From JACVRM01 sp046262315 (GTDB taxonomy: Bacteria; Actinomycetota; Thermoleophilia; Gaiellales; Gaiellaceae), in assembly GCA_046262315.1 (NCBI GenBank), contig JBHEMZ010000129.1:1-25685 (forward strand): a stretch of DNA of 25,685 nt. Reading direction: 5' to 3'. The translations under genes and the position numbers were made by a program. The notes under the pieces are model-generated. The model searched no databases and was not told the origin of the DNA. It saw only the letters and a list, made by a program, of their open reading frames with translations. Shown here piece by piece: positions 15,441 to 23,503 of this stretch (the stretch's first letter is position 1; each line of letters starts with the position of its first letter).

Positions 15441-16019
15441 CTAGCTTCCGTCGGCGGGCTCGCCCGGCTCGCCCTTGGCTGCGGCGGACGCGGGAACCGT
15501 GCGCACCTTCTCGCAGCCGGTGATCGCGACCGGCTCGCCCTCGCGGATGATGGCCACGTCGTGGCTGCCTTCGCCGCAGTCGAGCGTGTCGAGCAGCGTG
15601 TCCTTCGCGACCGCGTGCAGCCGGTCGTTGCCGGCGCCGCCGCGCAGCACGTCGGTGCCCCAGCCGCCGAAGAGGATGTCGGGGCCGTTGCCGCCCTCGA
15701 CCGTATCGTCGCCGGAGCGTCCGCGGACGATGTCGAGGCCGTCGTCGCCGCTCAGCGCGTCGTTGCCCGCGCCACCGAAGACGACGTCGAGGCCGTCGCC
15801 GGCCGACACGGTGTCGTTGCCGCGGCCTCCGAAGACGATGTCGCCGCCGCCGAGCGCCGAGATCGTGTCGTCACCTGCGAGACCGGCGATCAGATCGTGC
15901 CGCTCGCTGCCAACGAGCGTGTCGTTGCCGGCCGTGCCCTTGACGCGGATCGCTCCCGCAACAGCGACCACGGACAGCGCGGCCACCGCGACGAGCGCGA
16001 GGAGGATCAGCTTCCTCAT
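15441..16019 (-). CDS. Secreted RTX-type calcium-binding repeat protein
   Basis: 192 aa. The N-terminal signal peptide (MRKLILLALVAVAALSVVAVAGA) is followed at about residues 28-140 by tandem glycine/aspartate nonapeptides of the GGxGxDxh type: AGNDTLVG, AGDDTISA, GGGDIVFGGRGNDTVSA and so on. These form Ca2+-binding parallel beta-rolls outside the cell. A C-terminal Cys pair (LDCGEGSHD; ITGCEKV) could form a disulfide, as in many small actinobacterial RTX proteins. There is no catalytic domain. The ATG at 16019 has GGAAG eight bases upstream; an upstream in-frame ATG (16049) is less likely because the signal peptide would be lengthened. A strong hairpin terminates the gene. Confidence 0.87.
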   Translation of the reverse strand: MRKLILLALVAVAALSVVAVAGAIRVKGTAGNDTLVGSERHDLIAGLAGDDTISALGGGDIVFGGRGNDTVSAGDGLDVVFGGAGNDALSGDDGLDIVRGRSGDDTVEGGNGPDILFGGWGTDVLRGGAGNDRLHAVAKDTLLDTLDCGEGSHDVAIIREGEPVAITGCEKVRTVPASAAAKGEPGEPADGS

Positions 16020-16134
16020 GGGAGCTACTTCCTTTCGGACTCTGTTCATGCACTGAGTGTTCCCGGCCCCCGTGAAGCAGCGGTCAGCAGTTCGCAAACG
16101 TTGCGGGAAGCTTCTGTAAGCGGGTTGTGAGCGG

Positions 16135-17229
16135 TTAGGTGGTGGCCGGAACAGTCTGGCCGAGCGACCGGCGCAGATCGACAAAAAGGGCCTCGAGTGC
16201 GAGCGCGGGGGAGAGGTTGAACTCCTCGAGCAGCCGCCAGAGAGCGCGGACGCGCTCCGCGGCGGCCTCGGAGCCGGGAAGCCGCTCGGGGATCGCGTCC
16301 TCCTCGAGCTGGGCGAGCCGGTCGGCGTGCACCGCCGCCCCGGGCGCGCCTGCGCCCACGACGAGCAGGTCGCGGTACCACGCCGACAGCTCGTCGAGCG
16401 CCACCAGCATTTGCTCGCGCTCTGCGCCACGTTGGGCGCGTCGCACGCGTTGCTCCGCGTCGCGCGCGGGCAGGCCGAGCCCCTCGAGCCGCTCCTCGAG
16501 CTCGGCTTTGGCCTCCGCGCCACGCTCTCTGGCCCCGTCCAGCACGGCCCGTGCCGCGGCGCCTGCGTCGAAGGCCGGCTCGCTGTAGACGGCGCGGGCC
16601 GCCTCGAGCAGCGCGCTGCGCCGAGCGGCAGCGGCCGGGTCGAGGAGCCGTTCCACACGGTCGAGCCGTCCGGCCGCGAGGCGCGCGAAGGCGCGCGCGC
16701 GATCCGGCTCGAGGCCCGGCGCCCGCCGCTCCAGCTCCGCGCGGACGGCACGCTCCGAGAGCCGGCGGAACGGGATCAGCTGGCACCGCGAGCGGATCGT
16801 CTCGGCCAGCGGGCCGAGCTCGTCGGCCACGAGCAGGATGGTTGCGTAGTCGGGAGGCTCCTCGAGATCCTTGAGTAGTGCGTCGGCCGCGTCCTCGTTC
16901 ATCAGGTGCGCGTCGAAGATCAGGTAAACGCGGCGCGCGGCTTCGAAGGGGCGCATGTGCAGGTCGCGCCGCAGCTCGCGGATGGGATCGATGCGGATCT
17001 GGTCACCCAGCGGCTCGAGCACGTAGAGGTCGGGATGCGCACGCCGCAGGGCGCGTCCTGGGTCACCGCCGAGCAGCACAGCCGCGAACGCGACTGCCAG
17101 GCTCGACTTGCCGACTCCGGGCGGCCCGTGCAGCAGGTACGCGTGCGCGGGACCCTCGGCGAGCGCGGCGCCCAGCAGGCGCTTCGCCTCGGCCTGCTCG
17201 GGGACGGCGGCTTCGAGGAGGTCAGACAT
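16135..17229 (-). CDS. holB: DNA polymerase III subunit delta'
   Basis: 364 aa of the clamp-loader AAA+ family. P-loop GPPGVGKSS lies at residues 35-43, followed by RRAHPDLYVLEP, RELRRDLHMRPFEAARRVYLI, the Walker B/DEAD-like stretch FDAHLMNEDAADALLKDLEEPP, and the sensor region TIRSRCQLIPFRRL. Delta' works with delta and tau/gamma to open the sliding clamp. I see no Cys4 zinc module, which many bacterial delta' and gamma/tau subunits carry. ATG 17229 overlaps the end of tmk by 8 nt, the usual actinobacterial tmk-holB pair. The C-terminal 150 residues are the collar helices. Confidence 0.9.
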   Translation of the reverse strand: MSDLLEAAVPEQAEAKRLLGAALAEGPAHAYLLHGPPGVGKSSLAVAFAAVLLGGDPGRALRRAHPDLYVLEPLGDQIRIDPIRELRRDLHMRPFEAARRVYLIFDAHLMNEDAADALLKDLEEPPDYATILLVADELGPLAETIRSRCQLIPFRRLSERAVRAELERRAPGLEPDRARAFARLAAGRLDRVERLLDPAAAARRSALLEAARAVYSEPAFDAGAAARAVLDGARERGAEAKAELEERLEGLGLPARDAEQRVRRAQRGAEREQMLVALDELSAWYRDLLVVGAGAPGAAVHADRLAQLEEDAIPERLPGSEAAAERVRALWRLLEEFNLSPALALEALFVDLRRSLGQTVPATT

Positions 17230-17818
17230 GAGCGGCGAGATCCTCGCGCACGGCGCGGGCGACATCCTCGGGCGGCAACGTGCCGTCAAGCGCGACGATC
17301 CGCTCGGGGAAGCGTGCGGCCAGCTCGCGGTAGGCGTCGGCCACGCGAGTGCGAAAGTCGCCGCCCTCTCGCTCGATACGGTCGCCGTCGGAGCCCACCC
17401 GCCGCGCCGACTCGGCCTCGCCGACGAGCAGGACGTAGGTCCGGTCCGGCAACAGGGCGTTTGTGGGTTGCGTGTTCAGCTCGAGCACCGCGTCGACGCC
17501 CAGACCGCGCGCGATGCCCTGGTAGGCGAGCGACGAGTCCACATAGCGGTCGCAGACGACCCACGCGCCGCGCTCCAGCGCCGGCGCGATGACCTCCGCG
17601 ACGAGCTCGGCGCGCGCGGCCGTGAAGAGCGCCGCCTCCGCCCACGCGGACATGTCCTCCCCGCGCAGCAACAGGTCGCGAACGCGTTCGCCGAGCGCGG
17701 TCCCACCTGGCTCGCGAGTGACGACGACCTCTCGCCCAGCCTCGCGCAGGTGGGAGGCGAGGAGCTCGACTTGAGTCGTCTTCCCGGCCCCGTCGACGCC
17801 CTCGAAGGTGACGAACAT
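17222..17818 (-). CDS. tmk: Thymidylate kinase
   Basis: 198 aa, the usual length for dTMP kinase (dTMP + ATP to dTDP + ADP). P-loop GVDGAGKTT lies at residues 7-15. TREPGGTALGERVRDLLL is the dTMP-binding signature, CDRYVDSSLAYQG the DRY/H motif, and ARRVGSDGDRIERE the LID-like region. ATG 17818 (MFVTFEGVDGAGKTT) is chosen because the fold starts at once; an upstream in-frame start would add a basic tail. The end overlaps holB by 8 nt. Confidence 0.95.
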   Translation of the reverse strand: MFVTFEGVDGAGKTTQVELLASHLREAGREVVVTREPGGTALGERVRDLLLRGEDMSAWAEAALFTAARAELVAEVIAPALERGAWVVCDRYVDSSLAYQGIARGLGVDAVLELNTQPTNALLPDRTYVLLVGEAESARRVGSDGDRIEREGGDFRTRVADAYRELAARFPERIVALDGTLPPEDVARAVREDLAAHV

Positions 17819-17896
17819 GCGGCCGCCTAGCTTACGGCCGACCGGCACGCCGGAGCAGGGCGCCTGCCGAAAGCAACGCGGCGGAGAACCCGTGCC

Positions 17897-19066
17897 TCAT
17901 CCGTTGAACGTGGCATACGCGTTCACGGGGCAGCACCAGAGCGGGCGGCCGCCTGGTCGGGGACGCACTGCAACTCTGGTTGCTTCAGCTGACGTGATCA
18001 GTCTCCACTGCTCGGTCTCCTTGTCGTCGAGGAGCAGCCGGCTCCCGTCGGGAGACCACGTGATCCAGTCGAAGTGCCGATCGGTGGCCAGGAGGCGCCG
18101 CGGCTTTCCCCTTAACCGGTCGAGGACGAAGAGCTCGTGCGGCGTCGGGAAACCGCTCGTCGTCCAGGCGAGCCGGTGGCCACGGGGAGACCATGCGAAC
18201 ATCGAGATCAGGTAGGGCGACGTGACGACGCGGATCGGAGTGCCGTCCGCGCGGGCAACGACGAAAGCGCCGAAGATGCCCTTCGAAAACTTTCCAGCGA
18301 CGAAAGCGGCGATGTAGCGGCGGTCGGCCGACCATCGTGGCGGGCCGAGCGCTGCCCGCTCGAGGCCCGCGGCAAGAGCAACGCGCTGCGGGGAGAGGGG
18401 AGACGTGCGCCTTCCTGTCGCGGGATCGAGCGCCTCGTAGTGGTAGAGGCCGCCGCGTCGCTCGACCACTAGGAGCAACCGACCGTCCGGCGTCCACGAG
18501 TTGAAGTGCCCCCGCGCGACGATGCGTCGCCTCGAGCCGTCCGCCCGCTGGAGGTAGATCTCGTCGGCCTGCCGGTAGCACTTCCAGCGAGGGCGCTGGT
18601 TCGGTTCGCAGGGCTCGATCCGCTGGCTGGCGATCATGTTCCCGATCGACCACCACTCCTGCTGGGTATCGAGGGCAGGGAGGGGCGAGCTGCCTGCGAG
18701 CGCGAGCCGGCCGCCGTTGAGCCGGAAGATGAGCGGCGGGCGGAAGGGCGGCGCATTGCGCGGGACCAGGATCCGGCGCTCGCCGATCCACTCGGCACCA
18801 CCGAACGAGCCGAGTTCGCGGTTTCGGATCTCGAGTCGCCTCTCGGCTGCGGTGCCGAGGTTGACGACGATGCCAAATCCCCTCGGCCCGGAGTTGCCGT
18901 ACGGATCCGTCGAAAGGCCGACCGTGTAGAGCACTGAATCGGGTTTGCCCGCCCGGGAAGCCATCTCCTCGTCTGTAGCCGGAGGAGCCTCAGCCGCCCA
19001 TGAGCAGCCCGACGCAACGAGTACGAGAACGGTCGCGACCGAGGCCGATGGTCTCCACAGCCCCAT
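17897..19066 (-). CDS. Lipoprotein with TolB/WD40-like beta-propeller
   Basis: 389 aa. The signal peptide ends in a lipobox-like VASGC (Cys21). The rest reads as propeller blades with repeated SPDG-type turns: NSWTPDGRLLLVV, PRWSADRRYIAAF, FAWSPRGHRLAWT, ITWSPDGSRLLLD. Such proteins sit outside the membrane and serve as binding scaffolds; no enzyme motif is visible. Extra Cys (CEPNQRPRWKC; LWCCP) may form disulfides. ATG 19066 with GAGG just upstream is preferred to a longer basic start at 19108. It is transcribed away from the methyltransferase gene across the twin-palindrome region. Confidence 0.8.
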   Translation of the reverse strand: MGLWRPSASVATVLVLVASGCSWAAEAPPATDEEMASRAGKPDSVLYTVGLSTDPYGNSGPRGFGIVVNLGTAAERRLEIRNRELGSFGGAEWIGERRILVPRNAPPFRPPLIFRLNGGRLALAGSSPLPALDTQQEWWSIGNMIASQRIEPCEPNQRPRWKCYRQADEIYLQRADGSRRRIVARGHFNSWTPDGRLLLVVERRGGLYHYEALDPATGRRTSPLSPQRVALAAGLERAALGPPRWSADRRYIAAFVAGKFSKGIFGAFVVARADGTPIRVVTSPYLISMFAWSPRGHRLAWTTSGFPTPHELFVLDRLRGKPRRLLATDRHFDWITWSPDGSRLLLDDKETEQWRLITSAEATRVAVRPRPGGRPLWCCPVNAYATFNG

Positions 19067-19122
19067 GCCTCGTATACGCGCCCCACGGTGAACAGGTCCG
19101 ACTGCCACTTATCGGGGCGCGG

Positions 19123-19137
19123 GTGGCTCAGAGCCAC
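19123..19137. promoter_or_regulatory. Palindrome GTGGCT-CAG-AGCCAC, site 1
   Basis: A perfect 6+6 inverted repeat with a 3-base spacer in the region between two divergent genes. The same arms recur, longer, at 19166-19188, with centres 47 bp apart. It is probably a binding site for a dimeric regulator. Confidence 0.55.
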
Positions 19138-19165
19138 AAGTGGAGCGCGCACCGGGTCCCGCGTA

Positions 19166-19188
19166 GTTAGTGGCTGTCAGCCACTAAC
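19166..19188. promoter_or_regulatory. Palindrome GTTAGTGGCT-GTC-AGCCACTAAC, site 2
   Basis: A perfect 10+10 inverted repeat with a 3-base spacer. Its inner 6 bases are identical to site 1. It ends 8 bases before the GTG start of the methyltransferase gene, so a bound protein would block transcription or, as an RNA hairpin, it could hide the start. No ribosome site is visible between it and the GTG, suggesting a leaderless or hairpin-controlled start. Confidence 0.6.
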
Positions 19189-19196
19189 CTCGCTGC

Positions 19197-19919
19197 GTGG
19201 ACACGAAGGACGCCGAGCGCGCCTACCCTCAGACGATCGGCGAGGCAGGCCGCGAGTGGCTGCACACGAAGCCGTTCCGGAACGACCCCGCCGAGACGAG
19301 CCGGCTGCTTGTCGATGCTGCTCTCATCATCGTGCTGCTCGACCTCCATCAGGGGACGACGCTGTGCGAGCTTGGCTGCGGCTCGGGCTGGCTGAGCCGC
19401 CTGTTTGCGCGCCAGGGTGTCCGGGCAGTGGGATATGACATCTCGCCGGCAATGGTTGAGATCGCACGCGAGGAAGCGGCCCGCGAGGGTCTGGCGGAAG
19501 CTGTCCGGTACGAGGTGACTGACATGGAGGAGTTCGAGCCCGACCAGCAGTTCGACACCTGCCTGCTCTATGACGCGCTCCACCACAGCGCGCGCCCGGA
19601 GCTTGTGCTGCGCGGCGCGCACCGCGCGCTCCGCCCCGGCGGCCGCCTCCTGGTCGCCGAGCCGAACTGGATGCACCGCTTCGGCGGGCGCGGCGCGGCG
19701 CACGAGTACGGAGTCACGGAGGCCGGCTACTCGTCGCGGCGCCTGAAGCGGCTGGTGCGCGAGGCGGGCTTCACCGACTTGGAGCGCCTCCACCGGACGA
19801 GACGCATGGTCTTCGGCAACCGGCCGCTCGACGTGGCGCGCCACTTTGGGGCGCCGCTCGTCCTGCGCACGCTCGCGCCCTTCTGGGCGCCGACCTGGCT
19901 GAGGGCGAGGGCGGCGTGA
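19197..19919 (+). CDS. SAM-dependent methyltransferase (class I)
   Basis: 240 aa. Motif I is LCELGCGSGWLSRLF (57-71), the acidic loop YDISPAMVEIAREEA, then FDTCLLYDALHHS (motif II-like) and LRPGGRLLVAEPNW (motif III). The substrate cannot be read from sequence; the C-terminal half (MHRFGGRGAAHEYG, PFWAPTWL) differs from ubiquinone-type enzymes. Its GTGA overlap with the epimerase gene suggests a sugar or polysaccharide substrate (inference). The GTG start at 19197 lies 8 bases after a long palindrome. Confidence 0.87.
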   Translation: MDTKDAERAYPQTIGEAGREWLHTKPFRNDPAETSRLLVDAALIIVLLDLHQGTTLCELGCGSGWLSRLFARQGVRAVGYDISPAMVEIAREEAAREGLAEAVRYEVTDMEEFEPDQQFDTCLLYDALHHSARPELVLRGAHRALRPGGRLLVAEPNWMHRFGGRGAAHEYGVTEAGYSSRRLKRLVREAGFTDLERLHRTRRMVFGNRPLDVARHFGAPLVLRTLAPFWAPTWLRARAA

Positions 19920-20815
19920 GAGCCGTCGTCACGGGCGGAGCGGGGTTTATCGGGTCGCACGTCGTCGACGCGCTGCTTGCCCGCGGCGACGACGTGACGG
20001 TCGTGGACAACTTCGCGACGGGCAGGCGGGAAAACCTGCGCGACGAAGCGATGCTCGCTGAGCGCGACATCCGCGAGGATTTCGTCGACGTCTTCGACGA
20101 CGCGCAGCCCGACGTCTGCTTCCACCTAGCCGCGCAGGCGGACGTGGGCACTTCGGTCGAGCGGCCGGACTACGACGCCGAGGTGAATGTCATCGGCACG
20201 GTCCGCGTGCTCGAGGCGGCGCGCAGTCAGGGCGCCCAAGTCGTGTTTACGTCAACGGGCGGCGCGATCTACGGCGAGTGTGAGCGGCCCGCCCGAGAGG
20301 ATGACCCTCTCGCGCCGGTCTCGCCGTATGGGACGGCGAAGTTGGCAGGGGAGCAGTACCTCGCGACCTGGAACCGCCTCCACGGCGCGTCGCACGTGGC
20401 GCTTCGCTTCGGCAACGTCTTCGGCGCGCGCCAGCTGGCGAAGCTCGAGGGCGGCGTGATCGCGATCTTCATGAACCGGCTCGCCGCGGGCGATGGCGTG
20501 ACCATCTTCGGTGACGGCCGGCAGACCCGGGACTTCGTCTACGTCAAGGACGTCGTTGCCGGCATGCTCGCCGCGGTGGGTCACGCTGGTGTCTTCAACA
20601 TCGGCACCGGCGTCGAGACGTCGGTGAACGAGCTGTTTGCAGCGTGCCGGCGACTTGCCCGCTCCGATGCCGCGGCGGAGTACGCGCCGGCGCGTCCCGG
20701 CGACCTGCTCCGCAGCGTCCTCGATTCGTCGCTCGCGGAACGCGAGCTCGGCTGGCGCCCGCAGCGAGACCTCGAGGAAGGTCTGCGCGAGACCTGGGAG
20801 TGGGTCTCAGGCTAG
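19916..20815 (+). CDS. NAD-dependent sugar-nucleotide epimerase/dehydratase (GalE-like, extended SDR)
   Basis: 299 aa. The Rossmann signature TGGAGFIGSH is at residues 6-15, VVDNFATGRRENL binds the NAD ribose, HLAAQADV follows, FTSTGGAIYG holds the catalytic Ser/Thr, and the YxxxK pair is Y138/K142 (SPYGTAKLAGEQ). RQTRDFVYVKDVV and NIGTG complete the set. It most likely acts as a UDP-glucose 4-epimerase or related enzyme supplying surface glycan; the exact sugar is uncertain. It starts at GTG with a 4-nt overlap with the methyltransferase, so the two are translated together. Confidence 0.9.
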   Translation: MRAVVTGGAGFIGSHVVDALLARGDDVTVVDNFATGRRENLRDEAMLAERDIREDFVDVFDDAQPDVCFHLAAQADVGTSVERPDYDAEVNVIGTVRVLEAARSQGAQVVFTSTGGAIYGECERPAREDDPLAPVSPYGTAKLAGEQYLATWNRLHGASHVALRFGNVFGARQLAKLEGGVIAIFMNRLAAGDGVTIFGDGRQTRDFVYVKDVVAGMLAAVGHAGVFNIGTGVETSVNELFAACRRLARSDAAAEYAPARPGDLLRSVLDSSLAERELGWRPQRDLEEGLRETWEWVSG

Positions 20816-20970
20816 CCCGACCAGCCGGGCCACAGCGCGTGGGCGTCCGCCGCGCGCGCGAACTTCGCGATGCCGGGGTGGAAGAGCAGATGGCCGTCCT
20901 GCGCAGCCTTTGCCACCGTCATGTTCAGCGGGTCGTCCAGCTTTGCCCACGCTGGGCGCGGCTCGTCGCG
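20812..20970 (-). pseudogene. Possible truncated minus-strand gene end, unidentified
   Basis: The minus strand between the epimerase and the LytR_C gene encodes about 50 residues of convincing protein sequence ending WPGWSG-stop (for example RPAWAKLDDPLNMTV and QDGHLLFHPGIAKFARA) with GC-rich third positions. The only ATG would give 36 residues. The plus-strand frames here look less protein-like. It may be the C-terminal remnant of a lost gene; I cannot name the family. Confidence 0.3.
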
Positions 20971-21030
20971 CCTGTCACGAGCCCGGACGAGGAAGGAGGC
21001 CGCGCCGGCGGGGCGAAAACGAGCCTCCGC

Positions 21031-21507
21031 ATGGAGAGCACCGCCACTCCGCTCGAGCTCGTCGCTCCCTGGCGCAAGGCCACGCTCTTCGCCGCCGGCG
21101 TGGCGATCGTCGAGCTGACGCTCGTGATCGCGCTGACCGTCGTGCTCGTGTCGGGCAACGACGGCGTCGCCGCGGCTGCCCTCCCCGAGACGAAGCCCGC
21201 AGGCAAGCATGCGCCGACGACGCTGGCCCGCCCGAAGACACGCGTCCTCGTCCTGAACGGCAACGGCCGCGTCGGTGCGGCGGGCGCCATGGCCCAAAAG
21301 CTGCGCGGGTTCACCTACCGTGTCGCGGCCGTCGGCAACGCGGAGCGCTCCGACTACGGGCGCAGCGTGGTGCTCTACAGGCCGGGCCGGGAGGCCGAGG
21401 CTCGCCGCCTCGCCAAGGATCTGGTGATCAAACTCGTCGGGCCGCTCGACGGCATGAGCGCGGCCAAGCTGCACGGGGCGCATGTGGCTCTCATCCTCGG
21501 GCGCTAA
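21031..21507 (+). CDS. Membrane-anchored LytR_C domain protein
   Basis: 158 aa. A short cytoplasmic start (MESTATPLELVAPWRKA) precedes one TM helix at about 17-40, an Ala/Pro/Lys linker, and from about residue 69 a LytR C-terminal domain (TRVLVLNGNGRVGAAGAMAQKL, then VVLYRPGREAEARRLAKDL and ends HVALILGR). In larger proteins this domain follows the LCP phosphotransferase that attaches polymers to the wall; here it stands alone with no LCP part. A role at the cell wall is inferred. ATG 21031 has no clear ribosome site. It converges with the O-antigen ligase gene, with only 1 nt between the two stop codons. Confidence 0.78.
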   Translation: MESTATPLELVAPWRKATLFAAGVAIVELTLVIALTVVLVSGNDGVAAAALPETKPAGKHAPTTLARPKTRVLVLNGNGRVGAAGAMAQKLRGFTYRVAAVGNAERSDYGRSVVLYRPGREAEARRLAKDLVIKLVGPLDGMSAAKLHGAHVALILGR

Positions 21508-21508
21508 A

Positions 21509-23404
21509 TCAGCCTTCCCCGAGAATCCGGTCGAGCAGACGCTGGGTCTCGCGATCGTGCGGGTCCAGGCCGCGCGCGCGCGTGAGAGACCGCGCCGCGG
21601 CGTCGACGTCGGTCGCCGCGAGCTCGAACGCGCCACGCGCTCGCCAGGTGTCCGGGTTCTCGGGCTGGAGAGCGGTGGCGTCGTCGAAGAGCCGGCCCGC
21701 GCGCGCGCCGTGACCGCTCAGCTCCTCGGCGAACGCCCATTGGAGGAGCGCCTGCTCGTCCAGCGGGTTGAGCTCGTGCGCGTCCTTCGCCAGACGCGCG
21801 GCGTCCGCGAAGCGGCCCGCATCGAGCGCCTGGCGCGCATCGTCGACCTTGCGGTCCGCGAGCCAGGGGGTCACGAGCGAGAGCGCGGCGGCGAGTCCCG
21901 CCAGCCCGGCGGCGATCGCGCTGAGCCGGCTGCGCCTCCGCTCGACGGCCGGCTGCGCGCACGCGGCCAGTACACCGGCGAGCAGGGCAGCCGGACCCGT
22001 CAGCGCGACGTAGTCCCAGTCGATCTCGAGCAGCGCGTGGAGTGCGAATGCGGCGAGCACGGACGCGAGCGCCGCTGCCGCGAGCCGATCGCCGCCCTCG
22101 AGCCGGCTCAGCGCTTTTCTTGCCGCGAGGGCGGCAGCCGCCGCCGCGGCCAGGAGCAGAGCGAGCCCCACGAGGCCGAGCTCCGACAGAAACTGGAGCG
22201 GGACGCTGTGCGGCTCGGTGGCGACCGATTCGTTCTCGCGGAAGGGTCGGCGCGCGACGTCGAACGTTCCCGCGCCCGAGCCTGCCGCAGGCCGCTCGCG
22301 GAACACGGCCCAGGCCTCCGTCCACCAGTGCCAGCGGTCGCTCGATCCGAGCCGGATAAAACGCCCGGCCCCTGCATCTATGGTCAGCGGCTCCGACGGC
22401 CCGCGCGCGATCGCGACCGCGAGGGAGATACCGGCGGCGGCCACCATGGCGACCACGATCCCGCGAACGACCAGGCGTCGGCGCGCGGGAGACAGAGGCG
22501 CGGCGCGACGGACGACGGCGTTCGCGACCACGAGCACGAGGATCGCCCCCAGGGCGAGCACGATCCCGAAGACGAGTCCGTCGTCTACGCGTACCTCGCG
22601 GGGTTGGTCGTCGCGCGAGATCCCGGGAAGCCCGAAGGCGACGGCCGAGACGGCGAGTGCAGGGAGCCAGGAGACGGCGAGCCCGACGAGGCTCGGAAAC
22701 CGCTGCCGCGAGACCAGCACCCACACGCTCACGCCGGCCGTGGCCGCGAGCAGTCCCCCGCGCGAGAACGTGAGCAGCAGCGCAACGATCGCGCCGTAGC
22801 CGAGCAGTGCTCCCGCCAGGCGTGTGCGCCGCGAGTCGAGGGCCCACGCCCAGAGGGCGAGCGGCAGCGCGCTCGCCGCGAGCAGCGCGAACGCGTTCCA
22901 GTAGTCGAGCGTGCCGCGCAGGCGGCCCACCCGGTCGCCGACGGGGTCGAGTGCCGGTATGACTTTGCCCGCGAGCGCCCACAAAACGGCGAGCGCAAGT
23001 GCGAGGGTGAGCGCCGCTGCCGCCAGCCGCGCTGCGCGTGCGCCGAGCGCCGCTCCCGCAGCCATCCCGAGCACCGCCAGCGCGAGGTACACGAGCGTCC
23101 GGTTCGTGTAGTCCCACGAGCGGTCGGGTTCCACCGACCAGATTACGGACAGTCCCATCCAGATTGCGAGCGCGCCGAGAGCCCCGACGAGTGTGCCCCC
23201 GCTGACTCCGAGGTGGACCGCAGGCAGGCGCCCGACGAGCGCACCCGCCAGGACGAGGCCCGCACCCACGAGCGCCGGCGAGCCGATCCCGACGAGGCGG
23301 CCGTCGTTTGCACCGCCGCTGAAAAGGACACAAAGAAGGAGAATTGCCGCCGTGAAGGCCGGCACGAGGGACCCGGTACGCGCCCCTCGGAAGGCCGCCC
23401 TCAC
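21509..23404 (-). CDS. O-antigen ligase/polymerase (Wzy_C) family membrane protein with C-terminal TPRs
   Basis: 631 aa from GTG 23404 (648 aa from GTG 23455). The first 500 residues hold about a dozen TM helices. The Wzy_C region shows LLLTFSRGGLLAA and, in the large outer loop, RWHWWTEAWAVFRERPAAGSG, then EPHSVPLQFLSELGLVGL with the conserved His. The last 110 residues are two or three TPR-like helical pairs (ARQALDAGRFADAARLAKDA; NPDTWRARGAFELAATD). It probably ligates or polymerises a surface glycan or glycosylates proteins. I prefer 23404 because a TATGCT box lies just upstream (23417-23422) and residues before it look non-coding. Confidence 0.83.
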   Translation of the reverse strand: MRAAFRGARTGSLVPAFTAAILLLCVLFSGGANDGRLVGIGSPALVGAGLVLAGALVGRLPAVHLGVSGGTLVGALGALAIWMGLSVIWSVEPDRSWDYTNRTLVYLALAVLGMAAGAALGARAARLAAAALTLALALAVLWALAGKVIPALDPVGDRVGRLRGTLDYWNAFALLAASALPLALWAWALDSRRTRLAGALLGYGAIVALLLTFSRGGLLAATAGVSVWVLVSRQRFPSLVGLAVSWLPALAVSAVAFGLPGISRDDQPREVRVDDGLVFGIVLALGAILVLVVANAVVRRAAPLSPARRRLVVRGIVVAMVAAAGISLAVAIARGPSEPLTIDAGAGRFIRLGSSDRWHWWTEAWAVFRERPAAGSGAGTFDVARRPFRENESVATEPHSVPLQFLSELGLVGLALLLAAAAAAALAARKALSRLEGGDRLAAAALASVLAAFALHALLEIDWDYVALTGPAALLAGVLAACAQPAVERRRSRLSAIAAGLAGLAAALSLVTPWLADRKVDDARQALDAGRFADAARLAKDAHELNPLDEQALLQWAFAEELSGHGARAGRLFDDATALQPENPDTWRARGAFELAATDVDAAARSLTRARGLDPHDRETQRLLDRILGEG

Positions 23405-23416
23405 GGCGGCGAAGCT

Positions 23417-23422
23417 AGCATA
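23417..23422 (-). promoter_or_regulatory. Candidate -10 element for the O-antigen ligase gene
   Basis: TATGCT on the minus strand, ending 13 bases before GTG 23404, would give a leaderless or nearly leaderless transcript. No convincing -35 box is visible; TTACGG lies about 19 bases further up. Confidence 0.3.
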
Positions 23423-23503
23423 GGGTTGCCGGGCGGCCCACCCGTAACACTTCACTTACAACCCACTGACGAGCAGCACACCCTGGACAGCAACACTCCT
23501 TCT

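Noticed and set aside
21504..23333. Second minus-strand frame overlapping the O-antigen ligase gene
   Set aside because: Arg/Gly/Ala-rich shadow in another frame; lacks the TM helices and Wzy_C motifs of the chosen frame.
21482..23500. Plus-strand frame running through the O-antigen ligase gene into the small secreted protein
   Set aside because: The part before 23504 is charged low-complexity antisense sequence; only the part from GTG 23504, starting with a signal peptide, looks real.
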